Assembly (NCBI GenBank): GCA_905208455.1
Contig: CAJLPK010000069.1
Coordinates: 1 to 8,736, forward strand
From: an uncultured Bacillota bacterium
Lineage (GTDB): Bacteria > Bacillota > Clostridia > Christensenellales > QAND01
Direction: 5' to 3'
Length of the DNA stretch: 8,736 bases
In this document: one piece after another, positions 1 through 6,477 of the stretch
Layout of the letters: every line of letters starts with the position of its first letter
How positions within the stretch are numbered: position 1 is the stretch's first letter
Position numbers and translations under genes: made by a program
The notes under the pieces: generated by a model
The model's database searches: none
Told to the model about the DNA's origin: nothing
The model's input: the letters and a program-made list of their open reading frames with translations, nothing else

Positions 1-983
1 GCATGCCCAAGCTGTTTTTCGATCTTGGCATCTGCTTCATGCAGAATATCTGCCAGATTGGCCTTTAGCTCTGCAATGGGATAAGCATGGGAGGGATGGA
101 AGGGCAGCGCAATCATGGGCTGCACCTTATCCAGCTCAATATGCACCATACCATCGTAGGTAGCTGTCTGCTTCTGTACCAAGGGCTTGTACTCTGATAC
201 GCGGCCATGGCGGTCCAACCAGTCCTTGACGGTATCATCAGTTTGCCAAACAGAGGATAGGCAGGTAGTCTCGGTGGTCATTACATCGATGCCAAGACGA
301 TAGTCCATGTCCAAAGAAGCAACGCCGGGGCCGATAAATTCCAGCACCTTGTTTTTGACAAACCCGCTTTCAAATACGGCCTTCACCAAAGCCAGCGCCA
401 CGTCCTGCGGGCCGACGCCAGGCTGGGGTTTGCCGGTCAAATATACGGCGATGACCTCCGGGTATTTTAGGTCATAGGTACGGCCCAGGAGCTGCTTGGC
501 AAGCTCCGGCCCGCCTTCGCCAACGGAAAGCGTGCCGAGCGCTCCGTAGCGGGTATGGCTGTCCGAAGCTAAAATCATTTTGCCGCAGCCCGCATAGCGT
601 TCGCGCATGTACTGATGAATCACAGCCATGTGCGGCGGCACAAATTCGCCGCCGTATTTTTTAGCCGCAGAAAGGCCAAACAAATGGTCATCGCGGTTGA
701 TGGTGCCGCCGACTGCACACAGGCTGTTGTGACAGTTGGTCAGCACATAGGGCAGGGGAAACGCCTGCATGCCGCTGCCGCGAGCCGTTTGGATGATACC
801 GACATAGGTAATATCATGAGAGGCCATGGCGTCAAAGCGAATGGCAAGCTGATTCGGATCACCGGAGCTATTATGCGCCTGCAAAATATCGTAGGCAATG
901 GTACCCGTTTTATCCTGCACAGCAGCGTCCTGTACAGGCTTTCCCTCGATAAAGGTAACGGGACATGCGTGTAATGTGATCAA
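1..983 (-). CDS. Aconitase-superfamily hydratase, N-terminal part (cut by window edge)
   Basis: This is an open frame of 327 codons that runs off the left edge. Aconitase-type enzymes are usually around 650-900 residues, so probably less than half is present. The protein reads MITLHACPVTFIEG... at its start. Family marks are DDHLFG (about residues 98-103), a VIHQYMRE helix (121-128) resembling the aconitase HQ motif, and ASDSHTRYGALGTLSVGEGG (139-158), the superfamily signature around DSHT. These enzymes are normally [4Fe-4S] dehydratases acting on hydroxy-acids such as citrate or isopropylmalate; the substrate here is unknown. It looks closest to the poorly characterised 'hydratase' (YbhJ-like) branch rather than to citrate aconitase or LeuC, but that is recollection, not a search. 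The start is TTG at 981-983, chosen because GGAGGTG lies 6 nt upstream; the in-frame GTG three codons earlier falls inside that site. The usual first cluster cysteine does not seem to be in its normal place (see findings). The gene has its own promoter and is the last gene read leftward in the window. Confidence 0.85.
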   Translation of the reverse strand, partial: MITLHACPVTFIEGKPVQDAAVQDKTGTIAYDILQAHNSSGDPNQLAIRFDAMASHDITYVGIIQTARGSGMQAFPLPYVLTNCHNSLCAVGGTINRDDHLFGLSAAKKYGGEFVPPHMAVIHQYMRERYAGCGKMILASDSHTRYGALGTLSVGEGGPELAKQLLGRTYDLKYPEVIAVYLTGKPQPGVGPQDVALALVKAVFESGFVKNKVLEFIGPGVASLDMDYRLGIDVMTTETTCLSSVWQTDDTVKDWLDRHGRVSEYKPLVQKQTATYDGMVHIELDKVQPMIALPFHPSHAYPIAELKANLADILHEADAKIEKQLGH

Positions 984-988
984 GGAGA

Positions 989-996
989 ACACCTCC
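989..996 (-). promoter_or_regulatory. Ribosome binding site deciding the TTG start of the hydratase
   Basis: On the minus strand GGAGGTG is followed by six bases and then TTG. There is no ATG in frame nearby, so this near-perfect Shine-Dalgarno sequence is the main argument for a TTG start. Confidence 0.75.
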
Positions 997-1028
997 GTTA
1001 TGAAAATACATCCATTAGATTCTTTTTT

Positions 1029-1057
1029 ATTATACAAAAATTCGCTTTCTTTGCAAA
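1029..1057 (-). promoter_or_regulatory. Promoter of the hydratase gene
   Basis: On the minus strand TTTGCA (1052-1057), 17 bases and then a perfect TATAAT (1029-1034) form a sigma-A-type promoter, which would start RNA near 1022 and give a leader of about 40 nt. The -35 box lies in the T-rich tail of the upstream gene's terminator and within a 16-bp perfect palindrome, so it may be operator-controlled. Confidence 0.65.
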
Positions 1058-1061
1058 GAAA
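1046..1061. repeat. 16-bp perfect palindrome over the hydratase -35 box (possible operator)
   Basis: TTTCTTTGCAAAGAAA is identical to its own reverse complement. It covers the -35 box of the hydratase promoter. A dimeric repressor could bind here. No regulator gene is in the window, so the operator role is inference; part of the symmetry could come from the terminator's T-tract alone. Confidence 0.45.
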
Positions 1062-1084
1062 AAGAGCATGGAGACCCATGCTCT
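1055..1084 (-). terminator. Intrinsic terminator of the lipoprotein gene
   Basis: Read on the minus strand, an 8-bp perfect stem AGAGCATG/CATGCTCT (1077-1084 with 1063-1070) encloses a 6-nt loop and is followed by TTTTCTTT. It lies 14 bp after the lipoprotein stop codon and just before the hydratase promoter, so it separates the two genes. Confidence 0.85.
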
Positions 1085-1097
1085 CGCTGTCATTGCC

Positions 1098-1742
1098 TTA
1101 CTTGGCTGACATCCAAAAACCATTGTCCCATTGCGGCTGAAAAACCAGCGTCGGCGTGCTGCCCTTTTTTGCCTTGCCCACCAAGGTAGTCTCCACATAG
1201 CCGCCCTCGCGAAATTGTGTAAGGGAAGGGTCTGAGCTCTGAGCCAAAACAGGGCATTCGTATATGGCAGAGCCATCCTCCTGTGCGAAGGAAAAGGATA
1301 AAGTGGAAAAATCCAGCACGGCGTCGGCGTCTTTGCACTTGGTAAGATTTACCTTCACACGCACCAAACAATATTCTTCGTCGGAAGCCAGCGCTGGAAG
1401 GTCCATGCTTCCCTCCTGCAAGGCGGCCTCAGCATCGGCGCCCTGTTTGATGTCGGTAATGGTGAGATCGAATACATAGGGGACATCGGACAGATTCCAG
1501 GTGATGCCGTCTAACGTGCCCAATTCGCCGAACGGAAGAGGCGAAGCTTGGGTGGCATAATCTCCCCTCTGGCTCATCGGCGTAGGAGAGGGCGTGTCGC
1601 TGGGGGCAGGCATCTCTACGGTAGCCTGGGGATCATTGGTATCTGTTGTAGGCGATGTATCCGGGGCAGACGGACTGCACCCAGCCGCAAAACAGCAGGC
1701 CAGGCCCAAACAGAGGAACGCCGGCAGAAGTTTTTTAGACAT
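1098..1742 (-). CDS. Putative surface lipoprotein, immunoglobulin-like C-terminal domain
   Basis: A protein of 214 residues counted from the chosen ATG. It has a lipoprotein signal: basic MSKK, a hydrophobic stretch, then the lipobox FAAGC with the lipidated cysteine at residue 22. A Pro/Thr/Asp-rich linker follows (about 23-65), then a compact domain of alternating beta-like segments containing EYCLVRVKVNLTK and ending FQPQWDNGFWMSAK. The shape recalls DUF4352-type immunoglobulin-fold lipoprotein domains, but I could not assign a family. It should be anchored on the outer face of the membrane; its ligand is unknown. The start at 1740-1742 is preferred because AGGTGAG precedes it by 4 nt; an in-frame GTG nine bases upstream (1749-1751) overlaps that site. 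The gene has its own promoter and terminator. Nothing suitable terminates the upstream phosphatase transcript, so some readthrough from the hydrogenase operon is possible. Confidence 0.85.
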   Translation of the reverse strand: MSKKLLPAFLCLGLACCFAAGCSPSAPDTSPTTDTNDPQATVEMPAPSDTPSPTPMSQRGDYATQASPLPFGELGTLDGITWNLSDVPYVFDLTITDIKQGADAEAALQEGSMDLPALASDEEYCLVRVKVNLTKCKDADAVLDFSTLSFSFAQEDGSAIYECPVLAQSSDPSLTQFREGGYVETTLVGKAKKGSTPTLVFQPQWDNGFWMSAK

Positions 1743-1777
1743 AAAACTCACCTTTTCGCTATAAAGGATTTTTTTCT

Positions 1778-1806
1778 ATGATAACAGATGCAGTGTCATC
1801 CGTCAA
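1778..1806 (-). promoter_or_regulatory. Promoter of the lipoprotein gene
   Basis: On the minus strand TTGACG (1801-1806), 17 bases and then TATCAT (1778-1783) give a near-consensus sigma-A promoter. It begins 5 bp after the phosphatase stop codon. An inverted repeat, GATGACA-N7-TGTTATC (1780-1800, one G-T wobble), fills the spacer and part of the -10 box and may be an operator; no T-tract follows it, so it is not a terminator. Confidence 0.7.
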
Positions 1807-1811
1807 AAAGG

Positions 1812-2981
1812 TCAGCAATAGGTAACGTTCACGGTTTTTCCCATTTGCTCTAAACACTGCTTTAGCTCATGCACCAACCCGATCTTAAATGTATAACCGA
1901 TTTGAAGGCTGGGGTCCTGGTGCGCCGGGTTGATTGCTTTGCCTACGAACAGATGAATGTCCGTCGCAGCTTCAAACAAAAGGTGGGCGATTTGCGCGGC
2001 CGCATCCGCCTTTTGTGCCTGCGGGGAAGGAAGCCAGCCTTCACTGATCCGCCGTTTTGCCATTTCCAGCACCTTGGATACCGTTAAGACGCCCTCTGTA
2101 ACAAGATCCACCCCCTCCAGCCGGTAAGCGGGCGGCAGATCTGAACGCTCCGGGTCCATTTCCGTTTGTATCAACGGGCGGCGCAGATAACGGCTTACCA
2201 TCTGAGCTGTGCTGCCCCCGCAAACGATGCGTTTGCCTGCCTTGCCGAAAAATAGGCGGAGGATGCGCTCATCGTCCTCTTTATGCTCCGGCGGGCCAAA
2301 CAGCACATTGACGGCCTGGCGCGCACGGATCTTGTATACGGCAATGGTCACATCGTCATCAGTATGATCCATGTATAGCGAATTGCATGCATCCAAAAGG
2401 CGGGTGGCCATCCGCTGCGGAGAAAGGTCAGGCGTATAGAACTCCTCGACGAAGGAGATAACGTCCTCCAACGGCCAGCCGTCTGTCAGCTTGCCCATGC
2501 CGGCATTGATCACGCCGTCGCTCATGAGGATAAGCATATCCCCCACACGCAGCTGAAAGCGGCTTTCGGAAATCTCCTTTTCTCCGATGATACGCTTGTG
2601 AATCGGATAGGGCACGGATTTTCCATCGCGGAGCAAGATGGCGTTCGGGTTGTCATACTGTGCCAGATATGCCATAGCCGTGGGCGTGACCTGCAGCAGC
2701 GTGAACGTGGCGTATGCCAGGTGGCGCACGGAACAAACCGGCAGGGTCTGTGCTATGGTATCCACGCTTTCCTCCATAGAAACGCCGTGAGAGGAAAGGG
2801 TAGACAGGATCTTCCCGGTCAGGGTAGACAGGATATTGGCCTTTACGCCGCTGCCCAGCCCATCGGAAAGGACGATGGTGGTCATATCATCCTTTTCAAC
2901 GGTAGAGATAAAATCTCCGCACAGGTCCTCTCCGTATTTATTGCAGCTGGCAACGCCGCTTTCCAAAAGCAGGTTTCTCAT
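1812..2981 (-). CDS. SpoIIE-family PP2C-type protein phosphatase, partner of the sensory hydrogenase
   Basis: A 389-residue protein. Residues 1-220 form a SpoIIE/RsbU-like PP2C phosphatase domain. The expected metal-binding aspartates are visible in GDF (Asp23), LSDGLGSG (Asp40), LMSDGVINAG (Asp155) and the TDDDVTIAV strand (208-215). This family removes phosphate from Ser/Thr residues, classically on anti-sigma-factor antagonists, using two Mn/Mg ions. Residues about 223-389 are a second domain with FGPP (228-231), IVCGGSTA (252-259) and GVDLVTEGVLT (290-300). I associate this tail with phosphatases next to FeFe-hydrogenase sensors; its function is unknown. There is no transmembrane segment, so it is cytoplasmic. 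Its ATG overlaps the hydrogenase stop by 4 bp (ATGA), and GAGGAT lies upstream, so the two proteins are translationally coupled and probably made in similar amounts. No anti-sigma kinase or STAS-domain target is encoded nearby. Confidence 0.9.
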   Translation of the reverse strand: MRNLLLESGVASCNKYGEDLCGDFISTVEKDDMTTIVLSDGLGSGVKANILSTLTGKILSTLSSHGVSMEESVDTIAQTLPVCSVRHLAYATFTLLQVTPTAMAYLAQYDNPNAILLRDGKSVPYPIHKRIIGEKEISESRFQLRVGDMLILMSDGVINAGMGKLTDGWPLEDVISFVEEFYTPDLSPQRMATRLLDACNSLYMDHTDDDVTIAVYKIRARQAVNVLFGPPEHKEDDERILRLFFGKAGKRIVCGGSTAQMVSRYLRRPLIQTEMDPERSDLPPAYRLEGVDLVTEGVLTVSKVLEMAKRRISEGWLPSPQAQKADAAAQIAHLLFEAATDIHLFVGKAINPAHQDPSLQIGYTFKIGLVHELKQCLEQMGKTVNVTYC

Positions 2982-4687
2982 GATTCCAGATCCTCTTCCA
3001 TCATGACTGCCTTTTTCAGCTCCAGCATAGCGACCTTGGTTTCTGCTGCGGTTTCGCCCAGCAGGGAAGCCAACTCATGAACCACACGCATCTGCTTTTC
3101 GATGATTTGGTCCGTCATATCCGCTGCGTTGATTTTGGCGGTGCGCAGCCGTTCGCGGCTTTGCTCCTGTGCAGTACGGTCGTTTAGGATACAGATGACA
3201 AGGTTGCTGTTTTTTTCATACAAAAAGGTTTGATCCATATATTTTTGATATTCGGGCAGGTACACCTTTTTGCGGGTGATGCGCTCCCGCCCGGCAAATA
3301 CGCTGACAAAATCAAATTCATCCATCAGGCTGCCAATCGGGCGGCCGATCATATCCTGCGGGGACACTACGCCAAATAGAGCGCAGGCTGCTGGGTTGAT
3401 TAGCTGAATATTCAAATGGATGTCCACGGTGATGACCGCATTGGGCGAAGCGGTAATCACTTCATCCGCCACAGATTCCGCCCGCTCCTTCATATAAGGC
3501 AGGCACATGGAAATATCCGCCTTGCCGAAATAAATGGCCACGGCCTTGTCACGACAGGTGGAATAGCCGCAGGTACCGCAGTTTAACTCGTCTTCTTTGT
3601 TTTTCTTCCCCATTTTCAAAAGGATCTGTGAAAGCTCTTCTTCCGTAGGCCCTTGTATTTTATACTGCAGGTCTTCAAATGTCTGCACAAGGCTGCCGGC
3701 AGGGGCGAGCGAAAAATCCTCATAAGGCGCTTTGCCTCCGGAAGGCGCAGCGATTTGCGCTACCTTCTTTTGCCCTTCCAGCAAAAGCGGCCTTGTATGG
3801 CCGGTGGCCGGCCCTTGGATACAGCTGCCCTTGCAGGCGCTCATTTCTACAAAACAATGGGAAAGGCTGCCGGATAGGATTTCTTCCAGCGCCTGCATAC
3901 AGCTTTCCACCTCATCCACACAAACATACTGATAATCTGCCTGCGGGGCCATGGTTTTCAAAATCCCGCCGGACACGGGGAAAAACCGGGACAGGCGTTT
4001 AGGGGATGCCGCTTTATCGGCCTCCGTAGGGAAAGAAACAGAATCATCTGAAAGCCAATGATTGAGTTCATCAAACGTGAGCACATAATCGATATAGCCG
4101 GGGTAGCGCTGACATTCATCCTTTTTGGCAATGCAGGGACCAATGAAGACCAGAATCGCATCGGGATACTGCTTGCGAAGCGCCTGCCCATGCGCCTGCA
4201 TGGGAGAAAGCACCGGCGCCAGGTAGGAAAGCGCTTGCGGGTAATGCTTTTCAATGAGCTGTACGATGGTAGGGCAGCAGGAGGAAATGATGGTTTGGTT
4301 CCAATGCTCAGCCATCAGGCGCTCATATTCCGTTTTGACCAGATAAGCGCCGGAGGCTGTTTCCTGTGCATCTGAAAAACCAAGTGATTTTAAGGCAGCG
4401 GAAAACCCGGCAAAATCCTGGACGGGATAATGGGCGATGAAGGACGGCGCCACGCTGGCTACCAGATGCTTGCCTTCCGCCAACAAGGCACGGACAGAGT
4501 CTACATCGCTGCGCACATTTTTGGCATTCTGCGGACATACCTGGGTGCATTTGCCGCAATAGATACATTCCCGGTCAATGATCTGTGCCTGGTGCTCTTT
4601 TACTTCTATGGCTTTTACAGGACAATTTCGTATGCACTTATAGCAATTTTTGCAGTTGGCCTTCTTAAACTGTAAAACGCTTTCCAT
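2978..4687 (-). CDS. Sensory [FeFe]-hydrogenase-like protein with ferredoxin, H-cluster, Fe-S and PAS domains
   Basis: A 569-residue protein. In order: two [4Fe-4S] ferredoxin motifs (Cys12/15/18/22 and Cys41/44/47/51); an H-cluster domain with SSCCP (135-139), GPCIAKKDE (183-191) and EMSACKGSCIQGP (281-293), placing the four expected cluster ligands at Cys138, 185, 285 and 289; a small Fe-S domain with CGTCGYSTC and a following Cys (370, 373, 378, 395); a PAS domain (about 405-515); and a charged helical tail. Catalytic hydrogenases have TSCCP, a longer second motif and GGGQP after the third. The changed motifs plus a PAS domain are those of the group C, HydS-like putative H2 sensors; pairing with a phosphatase resembles subgroup C3. 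The likely role is sensing H2 or redox state and controlling the overlapping phosphatase, not bulk H2 production. It is cytoplasmic. It is the first gene of its operon, with AGGGAG 9 nt before the ATG and a clear promoter. Maturases HydE/F/G are not in the window. Confidence 0.92.
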   Translation of the reverse strand: MESVLQFKKANCKNCYKCIRNCPVKAIEVKEHQAQIIDRECIYCGKCTQVCPQNAKNVRSDVDSVRALLAEGKHLVASVAPSFIAHYPVQDFAGFSAALKSLGFSDAQETASGAYLVKTEYERLMAEHWNQTIISSCCPTIVQLIEKHYPQALSYLAPVLSPMQAHGQALRKQYPDAILVFIGPCIAKKDECQRYPGYIDYVLTFDELNHWLSDDSVSFPTEADKAASPKRLSRFFPVSGGILKTMAPQADYQYVCVDEVESCMQALEEILSGSLSHCFVEMSACKGSCIQGPATGHTRPLLLEGQKKVAQIAAPSGGKAPYEDFSLAPAGSLVQTFEDLQYKIQGPTEEELSQILLKMGKKNKEDELNCGTCGYSTCRDKAVAIYFGKADISMCLPYMKERAESVADEVITASPNAVITVDIHLNIQLINPAACALFGVVSPQDMIGRPIGSLMDEFDFVSVFAGRERITRKKVYLPEYQKYMDQTFLYEKNSNLVICILNDRTAQEQSRERLRTAKINAADMTDQIIEKQMRVVHELASLLGETAAETKVAMLELKKAVMMEEDLES

Positions 4688-4722
4688 CCTCGTCGACTCC
4701 CTTATGATAAACCTAGTACTTT

Positions 4723-4751
4723 ATTATACAATTTCGTTTATAAAACCACAA
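4723..4751 (-). promoter_or_regulatory. Promoter of the hydrogenase-phosphatase operon
   Basis: On the minus strand TTGTGG (4746-4751), 17 bases and then a perfect TATAAT (4723-4728) lie 35 bp upstream of the ATG. Transcription should start near 4716. It is back to back with the amidohydrolase promoter, with 32 bp between the two -35 boxes, so a regulator bound there could affect both. Confidence 0.7.
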
Positions 4752-4783
4752 GAAAACGCCAAGACGACGGATGTTGGCAGGTA

Positions 4784-4812
4784 TTTACAAAGAGCAGATG
4801 GATTGTTATGCT
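4784..4812 (+). promoter_or_regulatory. Promoter of the amidohydrolase-lipoprotein operon
   Basis: TTTACA (4784-4789), 17 bases and then TATGCT (4807-4812). The ATG at 4808 lies inside this -10 box, so it cannot be a translated start from this promoter; this supports the ATG at 4844. The predicted leader is about 25 nt. Confidence 0.55.
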
Positions 4813-4843
4813 GAATACAAGAAACGGGAAGGGAGAGGGATGT

Positions 4844-6451
4844 ATGGACTGCATTGTGTACAACGCACAAATTGTTACGCTGGACAGCCAAAAACCGTAT
4901 GCCGCGGCAATGGCGATAGACCATGGCAAAATCACAGCGATTGGAGATGAGAGCCTGCTGTCGATGAAAACACAGCATACAAAAATGATAGATGCCCGAA
5001 ACAGGTATGTATTTCCGGGCTTTGGAGACAGCCACATGCATGTGCTCAATTATGGAGAGACGCTCACGCAGGTGGATTTGTCCGGATTGGATTCCATTGA
5101 GGCGCTCATTGCACGCGTACAAGACTTTTTGCAGCAGCATCAAACTCCGGATGGCACGCTTGTGTACAGCAGCGGCTGGAACCAAGATCTTTTCGCAGAA
5201 AAAAGGATTCCGACAAGAGAGGATCTGGATAGAATTTCTACGGCCCATCCGATTGTATTGTCCAGAATTTGCGGGCATTGCACGGTAGTCAATACAAAGG
5301 CGCTGGAGCAATATGGTATTACCGAGCAGACGGCGCAGCCGTTTGGCGGACGCTATGAATTGGGGCAGGATGGCAAACCAAACGGCATTTTTCATGAAAC
5401 TGCCCAGCAGCTGGTTCGCCGAGACCGACCTGTCACGCGTGCCCAGGTAAAAACGATGATTCAGGCGGCGCTCAATCAGGCAGCCGCCCAGGGGCTTACC
5501 TGTATCCACAGCGACGATTTGGCAAGCATACCCGGGTTGAAATGGCAGGAGGTGCACAGGGCTTTTCAGGAATTAGAGCAGGAAGGCAATCTTCCTGTGC
5601 GTATCGTAGAGCAATGCCGCTTTGCCAACTGTGAGGATTTGGCGGCGTTTTTGAAAGAAGGCGTCTACTATGGGCAGGGAAGCGATATGTACCGTTTAGG
5701 GCCTATCAAGATCATAGGGGACGGTTCGCTTGGCGCCCGTACCGCATGGCTCAGAGAGCCATACAGCGACGACCACAGCACGAGAGGTGTAGCGGCGATC
5801 CAAGAAAAGGAATTGGAAGCGATGATTCGACTGGCACACCAACATGATTGGCCGGTGGCGGTTCATGCCATTGGCGATAAGACAATAGAGGTGGTGATGG
5901 ATTGCATCGCACGAGTACAGCGTGAGCAGCCAAAGCCCATTCGGCACGGCATTGTACATTGCCAGATCACAGACCACGCTTTGCTGCAAAGGTTTGGGCG
6001 TGAGAACATCGCAGCGTATATTCAACCGATTTTTTTGGAATATGATCTTCATATAGCAGAAGATAGGGTAGGAGAACGGGCGAAGACCAGCTATGCTTGG
6101 AAAACCCTGGTGGAAAGCGGCGCGCTCGTGTGCGGCGGCTCGGATTGCCCTGTCGAGCCGTTGGACGTGCTGAAAAATATGCACTGCGCAGCCACGAGAC
6201 AGGATTTTTACGGACAGCCCGAGGCGGGATGGTATCCCGAGCAAAGGCTGACGATGCAGCAGACCCTGCCGCTGTATACAAAAAATATTGCTCTTCTGGA
6301 GGGCAGACAGGCGATGCGCGGTAGTTTATCGGTTGGAAAATGGGCGGACTTTGTGATGCTAGACCGCGATATTTTGCAGGATCCGCGCGAACTATTGAAA
6401 ACAAATGTCTGCATGACAGCCGTGCAGGGAAGGATCACGTATTCGATATAG
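4844..6451 (+). CDS. YtcJ-type metal-dependent amidohydrolase (amidohydrolase 3 family)
   Basis: A 535-residue protein, a normal length for this family. It opens with the short beta segment DCIVYNAQIVTLD typical of amidohydrolases, followed by the metal-binding HxH in PGFGDSHMHV (His64, His66). Further along are KIIGDGSLGARTA (Lys289, Asp293), VHAIGD (His341), RHGIVHCQ (His368, His372) and GGSDCPVEPLD (Asp434), the usual active-site set of a TIM-barrel metal hydrolase. Relatives hydrolyse N-substituted formamides or other amide and C-N bonds, but most are uncharacterised; the substrate is unknown. There is no signal peptide or membrane segment, so it is cytoplasmic. The start at 4844 was chosen because a purine-rich GGGAGAGGGA precedes it and the family N-terminus begins there; an in-frame ATG at 4808 would add 12 unlikely residues and sits in the promoter. 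It is followed after 26 bp by a lipoprotein gene with no terminator between. Confidence 0.92.
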   Translation: MDCIVYNAQIVTLDSQKPYAAAMAIDHGKITAIGDESLLSMKTQHTKMIDARNRYVFPGFGDSHMHVLNYGETLTQVDLSGLDSIEALIARVQDFLQQHQTPDGTLVYSSGWNQDLFAEKRIPTREDLDRISTAHPIVLSRICGHCTVVNTKALEQYGITEQTAQPFGGRYELGQDGKPNGIFHETAQQLVRRDRPVTRAQVKTMIQAALNQAAAQGLTCIHSDDLASIPGLKWQEVHRAFQELEQEGNLPVRIVEQCRFANCEDLAAFLKEGVYYGQGSDMYRLGPIKIIGDGSLGARTAWLREPYSDDHSTRGVAAIQEKELEAMIRLAHQHDWPVAVHAIGDKTIEVVMDCIARVQREQPKPIRHGIVHCQITDHALLQRFGRENIAAYIQPIFLEYDLHIAEDRVGERAKTSYAWKTLVESGALVCGGSDCPVEPLDVLKNMHCAATRQDFYGQPEAGWYPEQRLTMQQTLPLYTKNIALLEGRQAMRGSLSVGKWADFVMLDRDILQDPRELLKTNVCMTAVQGRITYSI

Positions 6452-6477
6452 GAAAATGATCTATGGGGGGAAATCAA

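Noticed and set aside
615..974. Plus-strand open frame of 119 codons
   Set aside because: It is the complement of the hydratase, whose aconitase signature motifs are clear on the other strand.
1743..1751. Upstream GTG start for the lipoprotein (adds three residues)
   Set aside because: The GTG lies within the AGGTGAG ribosome binding site that serves the ATG at 1740-1742.
4724..5557. Long open frame of 277 codons on the minus strand
   Set aside because: It lies antisense to the start of the well-supported amidohydrolase and the divergent promoter region, and its translation shows no recognisable domain.
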